Source: Phlebotomus papatasi
Taxonomy: Eukaryota > Arthropoda > Insecta > Diptera > Psychodidae
Length of the DNA stretch: 64,000 nt
NCBI RefSeq assembly: GCF_024763615.1
Contig: NC_077222.1
Coordinates: forward strand, 37,510,001 to 37,574,000
Direction of reading: 5' to 3'
A program made the translations under genes and the position numbers. Below, piece by piece: positions 1 through 11,976 of this stretch; within the stretch, counting starts at the first letter, position 1, and the number at the start of each line of letters is the position of its first letter. The notes under the pieces are model-generated. The model saw only the letters and a list, made by a program, of their open reading frames with translations, searched no databases and was not told the origin of the DNA.

Positions 1-1293
1 TTCAGTTCTCTTCAATCTTCACGCAAATTTGACACTTTTCGCAGTAACTATCTCCGAGTTGAGAATAAAAAATTTAGAACTGAATTAAGAATGAATAATA
101 AAATTCTTTGGTAAAATTTATGGCACTTTTTTGCACTATATCTTCACAAAATTCTTCACACTGTTCAACTTGTGCTTCTCGCCTTTTTGTAGTTCTTTTA
201 GTTCGCATCTTGCGAGACCCTTGATATTCTTCAATTATCAAGTTGAAGAGAAGTGAATTTACCTTCTTAATTAAAAATTGAGGCAACGGTTCATGCAAAT
301 AACGACTCTGAGCGTGTTTCACATGCACTTGAGGAGTTATGACGTGTGCATGAATTGTGACGCCGGCTGTGGATTCATTCATTTATGGGTGCACCCTTGG
401 TACCAACAACCCTCAGAGCACCACAAGAACTCGCCATGGTATTATGACACGCATCGAACAATCACAATTTGTTTTTCCTATTTATTTTAAGTAATTTTCA
501 CAACCATATCCGTGGTCCATTGAAACTGAGCTGGATGTTTGAGAGGTCTCGTGCCAAAATAAAATTTCTCTCTATTCACAAAAAAAAAAGTATTCCGAGG
601 GGGTGGATGCCTAACGAATATACTTTAATCTCACGTGCTATTTGGCATTGTGCGAGAAATCGAGAAATGGAAGTATTCGGCAAAGAGGACTCTCCTTCTC
701 CAGACTCCCTGCCACGAGGTGAGTCCATTGAGATGACTCTGGTGCGCTCTTTCGACGTCAAAATCGCCTTAATAGCCCACAAAAATCTGCACGTGTTCAT
801 TGAAAATTATTTTTTCGACACGTGCAACAGACAAATCTCACAATTCCTTTTTTACCTCCTCCACCAGTTCACCCTCTACATATGATGAGGTGTACGTGTG
901 TTTTTCGACAAAATAAACCTTCGCATTTGAGATCATTTACAGGGTATTTCTCAGCCTCACACTCGCCTTCATCAATGGGAAACATACCCCCGACCGTGTG
1001 GGAGATTTCCTGCCTCTCAAATTGCGCTATTTTGCTGAATCAGCTTTAATGTTACGCCTTTGAACTACAACTGCAGCATGAAGATTAACTTATTCAGGCG
1101 TGATATGTTCGAAAATCTTTCGGAAGCTCTTAAGACTAAATTCAAATCCTAAAGCACAAAAAGGCTTAGACAACCTCGATTTTGTTGTTCTCCGCTGTAG
1201 GAGTAGTGAGGCAGTTTCATGCTGTTGACCAAATCCTATCACAAAATTAATAGTGATTACTGCGAAAAGTAAAGGTACAATTCAATCTTTACA
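1..1293. other. No recognisable gene; moderately complex sequence
   Basis: Frames of 102 codons (- strand, 74-382) and 138 codons (+ strand, 469-885) have no recognisable domain. ACTTTTCGCAGTAA at about 35-48 recurs inverted at about 1257-1270, perhaps the ends of an old element. Confidence 0.4.
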
Positions 1294-1539
1294 ACCCAGC
1301 GAGCACTGTTAGCTGCAAAAATCAGCGTTTTTAGTATATTTTTGGTGAGTCGATCAGCAAAAATATGCTCACCGGTTAGCAGTACTCGAACAAAAAATGC
1401 TAACTAAATATAAGGAAATGGCACTACCTCGCGAGTTTTGTTTTAAGGTTAGCAGAATTCAGCTGAATATAAATATATCGAATAAGCTGAATATAAATAT
1501 ATATAATTGAAATCGATTAGCATTTGGTGCTCGCTGGGT
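1294..1539. mobile_element. MITE with ACCCAGCGAGCAC ends
   Basis: 246 bp. ACCCAGCGAGCACTGTTAGC at the left mirrors CTAATCG...TGGTGCTCGCTGGGT read in reverse at the right. The interior has TATATT/AAATAT repeats. Confidence 0.7.
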
Positions 1540-2222
1540 AAGACCGGTAAAACCACTTATTTTTAAAATGTTACTATCTAGAATTATTTATTCGGAATTT
1601 AATTTCGGAAAGAGAATGAAGGAAAGTATTTATCAAAATTCAAAATAAAAATTTGAAAATTTTTAAAACACACAAGAAATATTTAAATTTAAAATCGTCC
1701 AGTTTGCGTATAATATATCTATCCCTGGTCGTCAATTAATTTAAGATTACTCAGGCAGTCAATTAAGTAATTCGTTTCAATGAGGTATTGTATTCCTAAA
1801 TTTTATCGTCATATCATTCATTAGCAAAATTGTCTCACCATCCACAATAGTTAACAACAATAAATAGAGCTACGATTTTGAAAGTGTTTTTTTTATTAAT
1901 TTCGATTTTAAACATTCCGTAAGTCTTGTTTTCAATATTACTGATATAGTTTGGTCATTGAGCAACCATCTAAAAAAGAGCTCAAAATATTCTTGTTTCC
2001 AAAAAACCCCTTCGACATAAATTGCATTGAATTTCTGCTTTAGGAATAGACATATAGGAGAGACCGGGCACAATTGGTTAGCCAATGAAATTTTTCTTTG
2101 TCTAAAATTTGTCAAAAACATGTTTGAATTTTGAATCAGACTAATAAATATTTCATTGAATAGGAAGGGAATTAACTCGGAATAAATAGTAGTTTGCTGA
2201 ATATTCTGTCTTAGAAAAAGTA

Positions 2223-2624
2223 TCCCAAGAAGCAAAATAGCTGCCTTATAGAACCAATATTAAATAAGTCTTTTAATGCACTTTTAAAAGACTTAAAGTG
2301 AAAATTTTCTATTGAAATTTCTATAGAAGCTCTGAAGATCCTTAATAGTGCGCCACTTACTTATAGTAATCTAAGTGATGGAACCAGGAGCGTTAAGGCC
2401 TCTACACATTGGGAGCAGTGTTCTTCAAAAATTGCATTTTTGAAAAAATTTTGACGTTTCCACCTACAACAGTGTAGACGATTTCTTTCAACAACCCAAT
2501 TTTTGACGAAAATTACTTTTAACGTGTAGAGGCCATTATAAGCAAATAAAAAGATTCTTGATTCTATAATGCCTTACTTAGGGAATATTATAAGACTATA
2601 TTGAGAAAAAATTGCTTCTTGGGA
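2223..2624. mobile_element. Family-B MITE (CCCAAGAAGC ends), copy 1, interrupted
   Basis: Ends TCCCAAGAAGCAAAAT and TTGCTTCTTGGGA are inverted and flanked by TA. Its body matches copies at 12270-12528 and 17814-18074 almost base for base, except for a 140-bp insertion at 2396-2535. Confidence 0.85.
2396..2535. mobile_element. 140-bp MITE with GGCCTCTACAC ends and a TTA duplication
   Basis: Ends GGCCTCTACACATT and AACGTGTAGAGGCC are inverted. Comparison with uninterrupted family-B copies (GCGTTATAAG) shows a 3-base TTA duplication on both sides, as made by PIF/Harbinger elements. A short related piece, GTGTAGAGGTCATT, is at about 11688. Confidence 0.8.
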
Positions 2625-2677
2625 TATCACCCCACAGTTTAATTCTACCCCTGACTAATCTGTCTCGGTCTTCCCTA

Positions 2678-4217
2678 TTTAGATAGAATACACAAGGATT
2701 GAGGAACACTGAAAATATAGTAATATAATGACTCAATCATATTTGCATGTAAAGGATTAATTTTGATACTGTCCTAAGAAAATATTTCAATATCCTAATT
2801 CTTTAGATACATTTTAATTAATAAAATTCAGTAAAACCAAAAATATAATTAGATGATTAAAAAAAATATATTTTTAAGGGAAAAACATTTAATGCCAGTA
2901 AAAAAATTGACCATAAAAATCAATTAGTAAATTTAGTCAAATGAATTAATCAGTTCAAAAAACTAATTTTAGCCACTAAACAATCGATTTCGGTTGGTAA
3001 AAAATCAATATTGGTCATGTAAAAATCAATTTGTGCCTGTAAGAAACTTAAATCTACAAAAAAAATTGTCTAATTTATATAATTAACATTTTAGATGGTA
3101 CTATAAATGAAACAAAATTCTTGTTGTCTTTAGCCTTGGAAAAATTAATATGAAGATTTCACGTCAAAAGTTCTAAATAAATCATTTAACAAATTTGTTT
3201 TTCTTTTGATCAAATTTATCTTTTTTACTAAATAAATGAAAATTTTTACAGGTCAAAAGCGATCTTTTTACTAAACAAAATTAATGTTCTTACTATCGTT
3301 TTGTTGATCAAAATTGATTTTTTTTTACTGGCAAAATTCAAGAGAAAATTTGATTTTTTCTTTACCAATATCAACTTGAAAAAATAAGGAAATATTCTTG
3401 GAAAGAGAAAATTTAAAGGTATATAAACTGTCTAGTCATTTCAAGTTTAGTCTGAAACGTTGTTTAATGAATGTTGAAATATTTACTGACCAATTTCAAT
3501 TTCTTGAATGTAAACCATTTTCCATTTTTTGTTGTAACAGGTTGGTAATTATTTTGATAAAAATGGTAAGTAGAATTAGGCAAAATTGAAAAGTAAAGCC
3601 TCTGGCACACCTTCCTTTTAGATCAGGAAAAATTCGAGAAACCAAAATTAACATCCTTTTTTCTCAAATGTTTTGCACTCAATGTTCGATTGAAGTAAAT
3701 TTAATTTAGTGTGATATTCAAAAGAAGAAGAAGAGTCCAAAAGACTAGGATAAGCTTATTGTAAAACGTTTGAAAAAGAAGAAGATGTGAATTTCAATCA
3801 TATGAAATTTTCCTTATCTAAAAGGTATGCCAGAGCCATTTTGAACAATTTTGGTTTTGACATTTTACTCACTAAAATAATTTTTTTACTTACCAAAATT
3901 GAATTTTTTACTACCAAACCAATTTACTTGCCAAATTTACTAATTTATTAACCAAAACCATTTTATCATTTTTTATATCTAAATTTCAAATTTCCAACAA
4001 TTTGAAATAAATTAAGGTCAAGATTTTCAGAATTATCCCTAACACTTTAGACTTCTTCTTATAGTTTTAAATAAAATTTTCAAATTTTAATTGCAAAAGA
4101 CTTTTTTAATTTGATCTAATTTAAATAATCTTATTATAAAAGAAGATAGGCTAAAATTATTCCTATTCAACAAATTGCCTTTTCCATAACTTTACATTTA
4201 TAATGATAAGAAATGTT
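2678..4217. other. AT-rich stretch with repeated TTTTTTACTNACCAAA words around a family-D MITE
   Basis: Words such as AAAAATCAATTAGTAAATTT (2915-3010) and their complements TTTTTTACTTACCAAAATTG (3885-3960) lie on the two sides of the MITE 3598-3837 in opposite senses. This suggests a larger decayed fold-back with the MITE inside. No gene. Confidence 0.4.
3598..3837. mobile_element. Family-D MITE (GCCTCTGGCACACC ends), copy 1
   Basis: 240 bp. The inverted ends are GCCTCTGGCACACCTTCC and, from the right, GGCTCTGGCATACCTTTT, both followed by TAGATMAGGAAAAWTT. Copies are at 47938-48180 and 55540-56036. Confidence 0.8.
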
Positions 4218-5175
4218 TAGGGGGAACTGGGGCAGTAGTAATCTGGGGTAGTTGTAAACACTGTGATTTTTTTCATTAATTTTAAGACTCCAGAGGATAA
4301 AACCCATAAGCATTCATAGATACCATGGGGATGTATGTCCACAGATAAATTGGTCAATAAAATCCTAATATACTTTAAAAATAAAAATCATTTTCCTGAA
4401 AATGTTGATATTTCGATTATTTTGATCATTTGGATTTCCACCTGGAAATTAAAAATTGTGTAAAATAATCTAAATGTAGCAATACCAGTTCTTTCCTACA
4501 TCTTTTAGGATTATATTAATGCATTTACTAGAGAAATTGAGATTCTCATTATTTCAAAAGAATTAATAATTGGTCAGAAAACAGCATTTGGGGTAGATGT
4601 AATCAGGCAATTTCAATTTCACAAAATGAGTAGGTAAAAGAGCGGGAAATTGACCTTCATGCGAAATATCTATAATTCATAGATTACGAAAAAAATTGGT
4701 GGCGCTGTGTTCAATAAAAAGTCACATGATGTCAAAATATGGGGAAAATCCATTGAAAAATGTCTTTGATATGCATGCTTTTAGTTTTTTTGCTATTTTA
4801 ATTATTCTTTGTAAAAAGTGTCGCGATTTTTTGAAAAATATACAGTCTTTATATATCTCTTAAGTAATTAAAATAATCGAAAGTGGTGCAAAGTTTATTT
4901 CAAGGGTGGGAAAAAAGGTGTTTACTTCCTCCCCAGAAAGTGGTTACTTCTACCCCAGGTATTTTGTGAAAAGAGAAAAATGCACAGGGACACAAATTTT
5001 ATTTTTATGGAAAACTCAATTGTTTTCCAGCATCCGCATTACCCTCGACGAATTGTCTATACCCAAGGGTAAAACATGAGCTAAGAAATATTTTCCAAAA
5101 AATCACGGTGTCCTTGGAAAATCACCTCAAATTCGCATGTATCGAAAATGATTACATGTGCCCCAGTCTCCCCTA
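4218..5175. mobile_element. Family-F TIR element, uninterrupted copy
   Basis: 958 bp from TAGGGGGAACTGGGGCAG to GTGCCCCAGTCTCCCCTA. Its subterminal words GGGGTAGTTGTAAAC and CTACCCCAGG recur in both arms. This is the empty-site reference for the copy at 43426-45385, which lies in the opposite orientation with two insertions. No transposase frame. Confidence 0.85.
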
Positions 5176-7749
5176 CATATTTTTTTTTAGAGAATATTGA
5201 ATATGGAACACATCAAAATGCCAACATCCTCCCTTTTCTAACGCATAATATTTTGTATTTATTCTAGAAGAATAGTTTTAGCATTTTGTAAGCACTAAGC
5301 CTCAATTATTGTTTTAAATGGTTTTTACTCAATCATCAAATAGATGAGAATCAGCATAAACTTCTACTCTGAACACCGCTTGAGATTTTTTTTATGGTAA
5401 GTTCTCAATGAATTATTCCACAGGAAGGCTTCTTAAAATGGTAACAATTTTCATGAAATTTTCACTTTATATTTAATTATATACCTGTGAAGAATTTATC
5501 GCTCAATTTATGATGAGCTCTTCTATAATTTAATGAATAAACCTCAAAAGATTGCAATAATGAGTTGAAGTGCGAAAAAAATTGATATCTATTCAATTTA
5601 AATAATTACCGCGTTTTGTGCGGTTAGGCAATATATCTTCCGTCTTAACTACTTGATGCTTGAATTTTAATCAAAATATTCCTAATTGGTGTAAAATATT
5701 CGGCAAAACTAACCAAATTCACACTCACATTTGGAAAAATGTTAGGTGTGAAATATTATATAGCATAAGAAAAATTCTAAGTAATTTAATCATAAATTTT
5801 TATTGCAATGTTGCGATTAAGGGAATTTCTGTGAAACATGAATTTAGGGTTACTTAATTAGCTACTATTTAATTTATTCCTAATTTTATGATAATAATTC
5901 CATCAGATTAATAATTCCCTAATAGCAAAAGTCACGAAGTTTCGCTGACTTTTGATCATAATGCGAAAAATTAGGAATTTTGTGTTTCCTGTGTAACATG
6001 GCAGAATTTTTAATTGTAAAATTTAATTGGGAAATTTAAGCATTAACAAAGTACAATTTTTAGCTGAAGAAGGATGATTGATCATTTTGTCCAAATTACT
6101 GTCAATTGCTTTTGAGTGTGATGGAATATTTTGTAAATCAAAGCACTTGATTTCCGGACCCCTATCGAGAAACATAGAGTTTTTCCAGTACAGATTGAAT
6201 GAAACATCCCCATTAGTTAAGGCACCATCAGAATCCACCATGGAAATCAATTGAAGCGGAAAGCACAAGTGGCTCAATTTAGGGTGGAACATATGGAAAA
6301 TTTCAATGGATTGTATATCTCCCTTAGCTTCCGTGCCTTGGCGGAAAATCCCTTCCTGAGAGGGGTGAAAATTATCCATGAGGCACTCACCCCACACACC
6401 CTGGTAGTCCATCGATGTACAAATTTGCCACAAATAACAATATGGATTTGATCCTTCCTGGCGTCCTCCTGGCAAAGTCTTCTGGGGTGGTTGTGTGAGA
6501 TGACACCAGCGAGAGGGTGATTTGTGAATTTGATTCCCATTCGCATGACTGAGCGCCTCATTAAATTGACATGCGAGACGTTTGAGCGCCATTCGAGGGA
6601 GGATCCGTGAAATTTTCCTCGCTGATCCGAAGAGAGTTGGAGGATTACGTCTACGGAAGTCAATCTTTGCTCTTGAATGCTTGATGTTAGAGAACCGCTT
6701 GTGGAATTTGATGCTCAGAGCCGAATCAAATGATATTTGATCTGATGACTGTTAACTTTTATGAGATGGAGGGAGAATGGTAATTTTCCTGGAATGAAAA
6801 TCATGTGAGATAATCACACTCATTGAGATGTCTCTTCAACTTGCCGAAGCAAATGTGGACTTACCAAAACACATGTATCATTAAACGCATGCTTAATTTT
6901 CTCCCTGTCCCACAATCCCTCCCATATTCGTCTCCCCGAATCTTCAGAGAACAACTCAAAAATCGCTTCCTCTTTTGCCATCAAATCTCAAGTCTGTCTC
7001 CCCATGTCTTTTGCCACTTGCAAACCACACTGAGATTGAAAAGACTCTCCCTCCCTGGAGTACACTCCACATGACATTCTTACCACAAGGCTATGTATCA
7101 TTTAGAATATTCCGCACTGTTGGGCGTGAAATTTTTATCCCAAATTGGGGTAGAAACGATGACAAACATGAGTTTTTGGCGCACACCCACTTAAAAAGTG
7201 ACGCCAAATGAGACGATGATACTAAGAAGAAGTATTTTCATTCCATATGCAAAGTATCGTAAGTAAATTCAAATGGGATCCTCTTGCAAATTTTGGCGTG
7301 AAAATGGAGAAAAAGACAAATTTGCGAAAAATAACGCGCGAACAAGCAAGAAATGTTACTTCTTTGGATCATTTGACTTTTACTCCCTTTTTATAGCTCG
7401 AAGTATTAAAGGGGTGAGCAATATAGAGATAGACATACATAACGTTACATGTTGCCGGTTACTATTCTTTAATAACAATGGCATTTCTATGTCCCTTGAT
7501 CAGTTTTTTCGTGTTTCTTTAAATTTACTTGGATTAAATAATCTTCAAATTAGAGTTTTGTAAGTCCCTATATAGAGATATTTGTAGTAAGACGACAGTA
7601 GACGCAGCTTTGATAACTGAAATAAATTACAATTAATTTATTTTAAAATATTACTGCCAATCTCAAATAATAAATCTGAATAAATTTCCTTAACCTGATA
7701 CTTTACCGCCAAATTTTACGACCTGATCATCCTGAGTGTATTTAGGCCT
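5176..7749. other. Intergenic; complex island at 6040-7210 without a recognised gene
   Basis: The 189-codon - strand frame at 6023-6592 is the longest unexplained frame in the left half, but a 129-codon frame overlaps it on the same strand and neither has a known motif. A donor-like GGGGTGAGTGCC lies within it. The rest is AT-rich. Confidence 0.3.
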
Positions 7750-7972
7750 TAAGGGAAACTGGGGCACCACCGAACATGGGGTAGTAATAAACACTGCTAT
7801 TAATTAATCAGATATTAGATTTCACAGGATGGAGCCAGCATGAATTCTTATGTACTATAGGGATGCTTCTCCACTGCAGAAATGGTTGTCATAGTCCAAG
7901 TAGTTTAGGAATAAAAATCAGTGTTCGGTGCTACCCCCTGTTCTGTTGCTCCGGTACCCCTGTTTCCCCTAT
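7750..7972. mobile_element. Family-C MITE, copy 1 (diverged)
   Basis: AAGGGAAACTGGGGCACCAC at the left and TACCCCTGTTTCCCCTAT at the right. Shares the centre words ATAGGGATG, TCCACTG and CAAGTAGTTTAGGAATAAAA with the other three copies. Confidence 0.75.
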
Positions 7973-8139
7973 AACTGGTTTTATATTGGAGATTTAGCCC
8001 AATTGCTGAAGGAATGGAAGGTAATCTTTTTTAATGTAAAATCAGCATTTTCCAAAAAATCTTGCCTGTTAAGACATTATGAAACTTAAACTATGTAACT
8101 ATGGAGTCCCGTGTCCTGAGATAATCCATTGTCTCACTA

Positions 8140-8352
8140 CCTTAAGGCGTTCTTCAAATTAGAAGTTTAGCCCATTGAAAGTCTCAAAATCCGAATTAAA
8201 AACCAATTACGTTGCTTCTTCAAAATCTAATAGGTCATTTGCCCCTAATAATTCAATTCTAAGTTAATTTTCTCCAAAAATTTTGATTGATAAAAATTTG
8301 GAGCAGTTAAGCCATATGGCTAAGTCTTAGGTTTGAATTTGAAGTTTGTATA
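8140..8352 (-). mobile_element. Family-A MITE, reverse copy
   Basis: Reverse complement of the 18287 family: CCTTAAGGCGTTCTTCAAAT at the left, GCCATATGGCTAAGTCTTAG near the right. Confidence 0.75.
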
Positions 8353-8591
8353 AGGCCGAAAACACAGAGCTCGACACTCCTCTTTCCGTGATTTAATCAA
8401 GACTGTTAGACTCACAAACGCTCTCCTCTCAATCTAATTCTAGTAAAGGAAATTAACTCTTGAATTTCATCATTACAACTATAAAGAAGAACTAACTACC
8501 ACGAACTAAATGTCAGGTCTAAAGACCATTTCACCGTAGAAACAAACCGCTTTCCCCTCAACCAACGCAGAATAGTAAAAATCCTTCACAG

Positions 8592-8812
8592 TAGGGGGAG
8601 GTGGGGCTACTTTGAGCTGTGGGGCTAGATTGTTATACGACTTTTTTGACTATTTCTAAATAAAGCTGGTCTTTCCAATTATTTTATTTAAATTCACAAC
8701 TATTTTGTCTATCTAAATTACATCATGTTAAAGCCCAGTTTCCATTAGAAGTATGCGAAAAAATCGTATAACAATCTAGCCCCACAGCTCAAAGTAGCCC
8801 CACCTCCCCCTA
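8592..8812. mobile_element. 221-bp fold-back MITE with 49-bp identical arms
   Basis: TAGGGGGAGGTGGGGCTA onward for 49 bases is repeated without a mismatch as the reverse complement at the right end. The loop is AT-rich and unremarkable. Confidence 0.9.
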
Positions 8813-11199
8813 TGTATCCTCCTTTTCAAACACCCGATTTTCTTGTTTAATTCGAGAACGCTTAGATTTTGGAAGAATTTCAGAAAAATCATTTTGTTTT
8901 TATTGGTTAATATTTTTATGGTTTTTATTGATCCTACATATCACGAAAAATCACTGAAATTGCTTGGATTTCGGAAATTCTAGATTTTTGGAGATTATAC
9001 TAAATCTCTTTTGTGAAGACAGCTTTAATTAATTTTTTTTTACTTGAAAAGTTGTTTAAAATCTTGAAAAGTAGCTTATAATTTTTGTTTTTATAAAGTA
9101 ATTCTGAACACACATAAAATTATAGTAAAAAATATTGATATTCCTTTGTGCGATAATATCAATCACAAAGCATCTTTCTATAGTACCTCCTTCATAAAGA
9201 CAGTGTTGTTTTGTTTCTTTGGTAACCTCTAAGAATAAAAAAAAATCTTGCAAAATTTTAAAGAACAACAGAAGTGTCCGATATTGCCAGCTGTCCAAAA
9301 TTTGGCGCAGGTTCCCTATACCATTCCGCAAAGTTTATTTCTTGATTTATTTAGTGAAGATTCAATTCAATTCAATTTATTAAAACCCATTAGGAAAAAC
9401 TGTCCTCTCTACAGCAAATGGTCCTACTTTTCCTACACATAAAGTTAGGACGTTAATGGAGGCCACACAGGCCACATAACTCAAGATTAGCACAAAATTA
9501 GCTTTGTGATTATTTATAGCCTTTGATTTTGCGAATAAAGACGAGATTTAGAGAGATTTAGGATAGAAGAACAAGGATATATTTCTACTTCAGACTATTA
9601 AAAACGTGTCTCAAGGTTAAACCGTGAGTCTGAAACTTAAATTAACTGTTGGACATTTAGTTAAATGCTTAAAACTTCAGAAGTTAGGAAAGTCTTTATT
9701 CCTGTGTCATGTTTAAAGTTAAGGTGTAGCAAAGATTGGAAAAGATACTAAAATTACTCATCAATTGCGATTTTACTTTTATGTCCTAGTTAAAGACATA
9801 ACATCTTCTTAAGACACAAATCTCCGTTTATTATTTTATTGCTAAAGTCTAACAAAAAAAATCCCATGAGGATTCGTGCTGAATTGGGTACAAATTGGTC
9901 AATTTGAGAAAGATGAAAAAGTGGTTTTTTGGCTCCCATCCCACATGCAACGATCATGATTATTTGTTATAAACCCGAATTGCCATTTGAGGGGCCTCAC
10001 ATCAAAATATGCTTTACGCTAGATAAAGCTTGACAAAAATGTGTGCTTGACATTGATGAAGAGACAAGTTAAGAGTCACAAGAAACTACGATGGGGGAAG
10101 TGATAAAAAATCGTCTGAATAATTTTTTTGAAGGGGCCCCAGAAACATTCAGAGAGGCGAACACAGAAAAGGTTAAAAGCGAATAATTCATACGAATGTT
10201 GCTGGAGTTCGCGTGCAATTTAAATAATTAGGTGGTAATGCTGATGCTCGACCCGTTGAACATTAATGATTCTTCCCAAGTACTGAGTGCCCAACAACCA
10301 ACCTCTGAGGCACGTTAAAATAGACCAAAGAAGGAGAAGAGCAAAGAACACTAAATTGGCGCAATACATTGTAGCATATTGTCCGAATCGAGAGCAATTT
10401 GCATAATAAATAAATTGACGATCGAGAGGGTTGATAAGGGAACTATAACTGAGGGTTGATAATTTAATTCAACAACATCGCAATTGCAACGTTCAATCTC
10501 AATCTCCCTCAATTTTATGCTCTTTATGGATTAATCGAATGATTTCAACAGCACCTGCTCGAACATTTTTACCATCTTTCCCTTATATTTGTTTTAAAAT
10601 TTTTGTTGTGTGAGCTTCTTGAGCTCAACCGAACCCCTGTAGAGGACAGTTTATAGGGTCTTCAATAGGACATAAAAGATAAGGTTGCTTCAGTTTACAT
10701 GTTTTTAGCATTTGCGTTATCTGAAAAATTTGTTTACTTATCTTAAAATTGAAAGAAGTGTCTGATCTATTTGATCCTTTGGAGACAAAAGTCATCCGAA
10801 AAGCGTAAAATTTATCAGAAGATAATTGAGCCATATTCTGTTTAAGGAATTTGTTCAAATTAATACACACAAAATAGAAGCGATAACATTTAGACACAAA
10901 AGAGATAACAATCCCAGGATAATCTCATAAAAAGTGGTAGCAAAGTGTCTGAGCTTTGCGGAACGCTCGAACTTGTGGCTTAGACGCTATACCTCAAAAG
11001 TTCTTGAACATAATTTGCCGTTTACTGGTTCACAACCGATTTATTGAACAGATTGAATTACTCAAAAGATCGACCAAGATAGCTTAGGAGTAATAGAATT
11101 GATTTTCTTATAAAAATTACTAATCGGTTATGAATCGGTTTATTACCGGTTAAAAATCGACTGGAACCGCTTCAGTCTTGTCAGAAATTTCAAGACCTT
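8813..11199. other. Intergenic; single-copy-looking island at about 9870-10560
   Basis: AT-rich to 9860, then more complex DNA with ATTTGCATAATAAATAAATT at about 10398 (octamer-like) and TTAAATAATTAGGTGG. No coding frame recognised. Possibly regulatory. Confidence 0.3.
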
Positions 11200-11605
11200 T
11201 CCAAAGACCCAAAATAACATGACCCGAAATAGGTTGATAAATGCGCTGTTTAGAGCTTTTTTAACCTTTGACCTTAGAAAAACGTTACTAGGAATGATTC
11301 AACGGCATTTTCGTATATGAACGAAAAGTCAGCCTAGGCAACCTCTTCCATATCCAAAAATGAAAAAAAATCTCACAACGCTTTTTCGAGTAATCCTAAA
11401 AAAAATGGGGGATTCCTTAAAAGGGGAGGCTAGCAAGAAAATGAGGGGCTTGATAACCATTCTTTGGTAGACTCATAAGGAGTCCCTTGAAGGTCCCAAG
11501 TCTCCATCTATAACCGTTTGACTTCTAGAGCGTGTGACAGCTGGACGGACAGACTGACAAACAACGTGACATCATTTCTCAGAAATCATCTGAAACACAC
11601 TAGAG
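11200..11605 (+). repeat. Dispersed repeat H, copy 1
   Basis: The ordered words TTTTTTAACCTTTGACCTTA, AACGTTACTAGGAAT, TTTTCGTATATG, TCTATAACCGTTTGACTTCT and GGACGGACAGACTGACAAAC match 20640-20960. About 400 bp, with no terminal repeats or frame. Confidence 0.6.
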
Positions 11606-11976
11606 AATTTTTATGTCCGTATTGAAACGAATTCACTATGTTTGTGCAGAAAAAACTCTTCAAACATGAATATAAATTTCTTTAGTGTGTAGAGGTCATT
11701 GTGTAGTACTAAAATCTGGCTAGTAAAATTTACCATTCGGCTATTGAAATCTAATATCCTAGTATTATATTATATTATATAGTAATATATCCTAAAACCG
11801 CGTAGTCCTACTATCCGGTTATTAAAATTTTGTATAAGAGATGACAAATTTTACTATCCTTGTTTTCTCGGTGTTTTCATAGGGTAAACAGGGGTAATTC
11901 TGCACAACTTTACAAGGTGAAAATTTGCCCTGATTTTTCAGAACCATTATGAATTCAAGATAATTCATAAATTATG

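Larger units (their letters stand above)
2055..2677. mobile_element. MITE with TAGGRGAGACC ends, host of two further insertions
   Basis: Left end TAGGAGAGACCGGG and right end reading inward TAGGGAAGACCGAG are inverted repeats. The same family occurs at 11977-13160. It is interrupted by the family-B MITE at 2223-2624, itself interrupted at 2396-2535. Confidence 0.6.

Noticed and set aside
6023..6592. 189-codon - strand frame
   Set aside because: Not recognised, overlapped by another open frame on the same strand and not supported by splice or start context; kept only as a note on the region.
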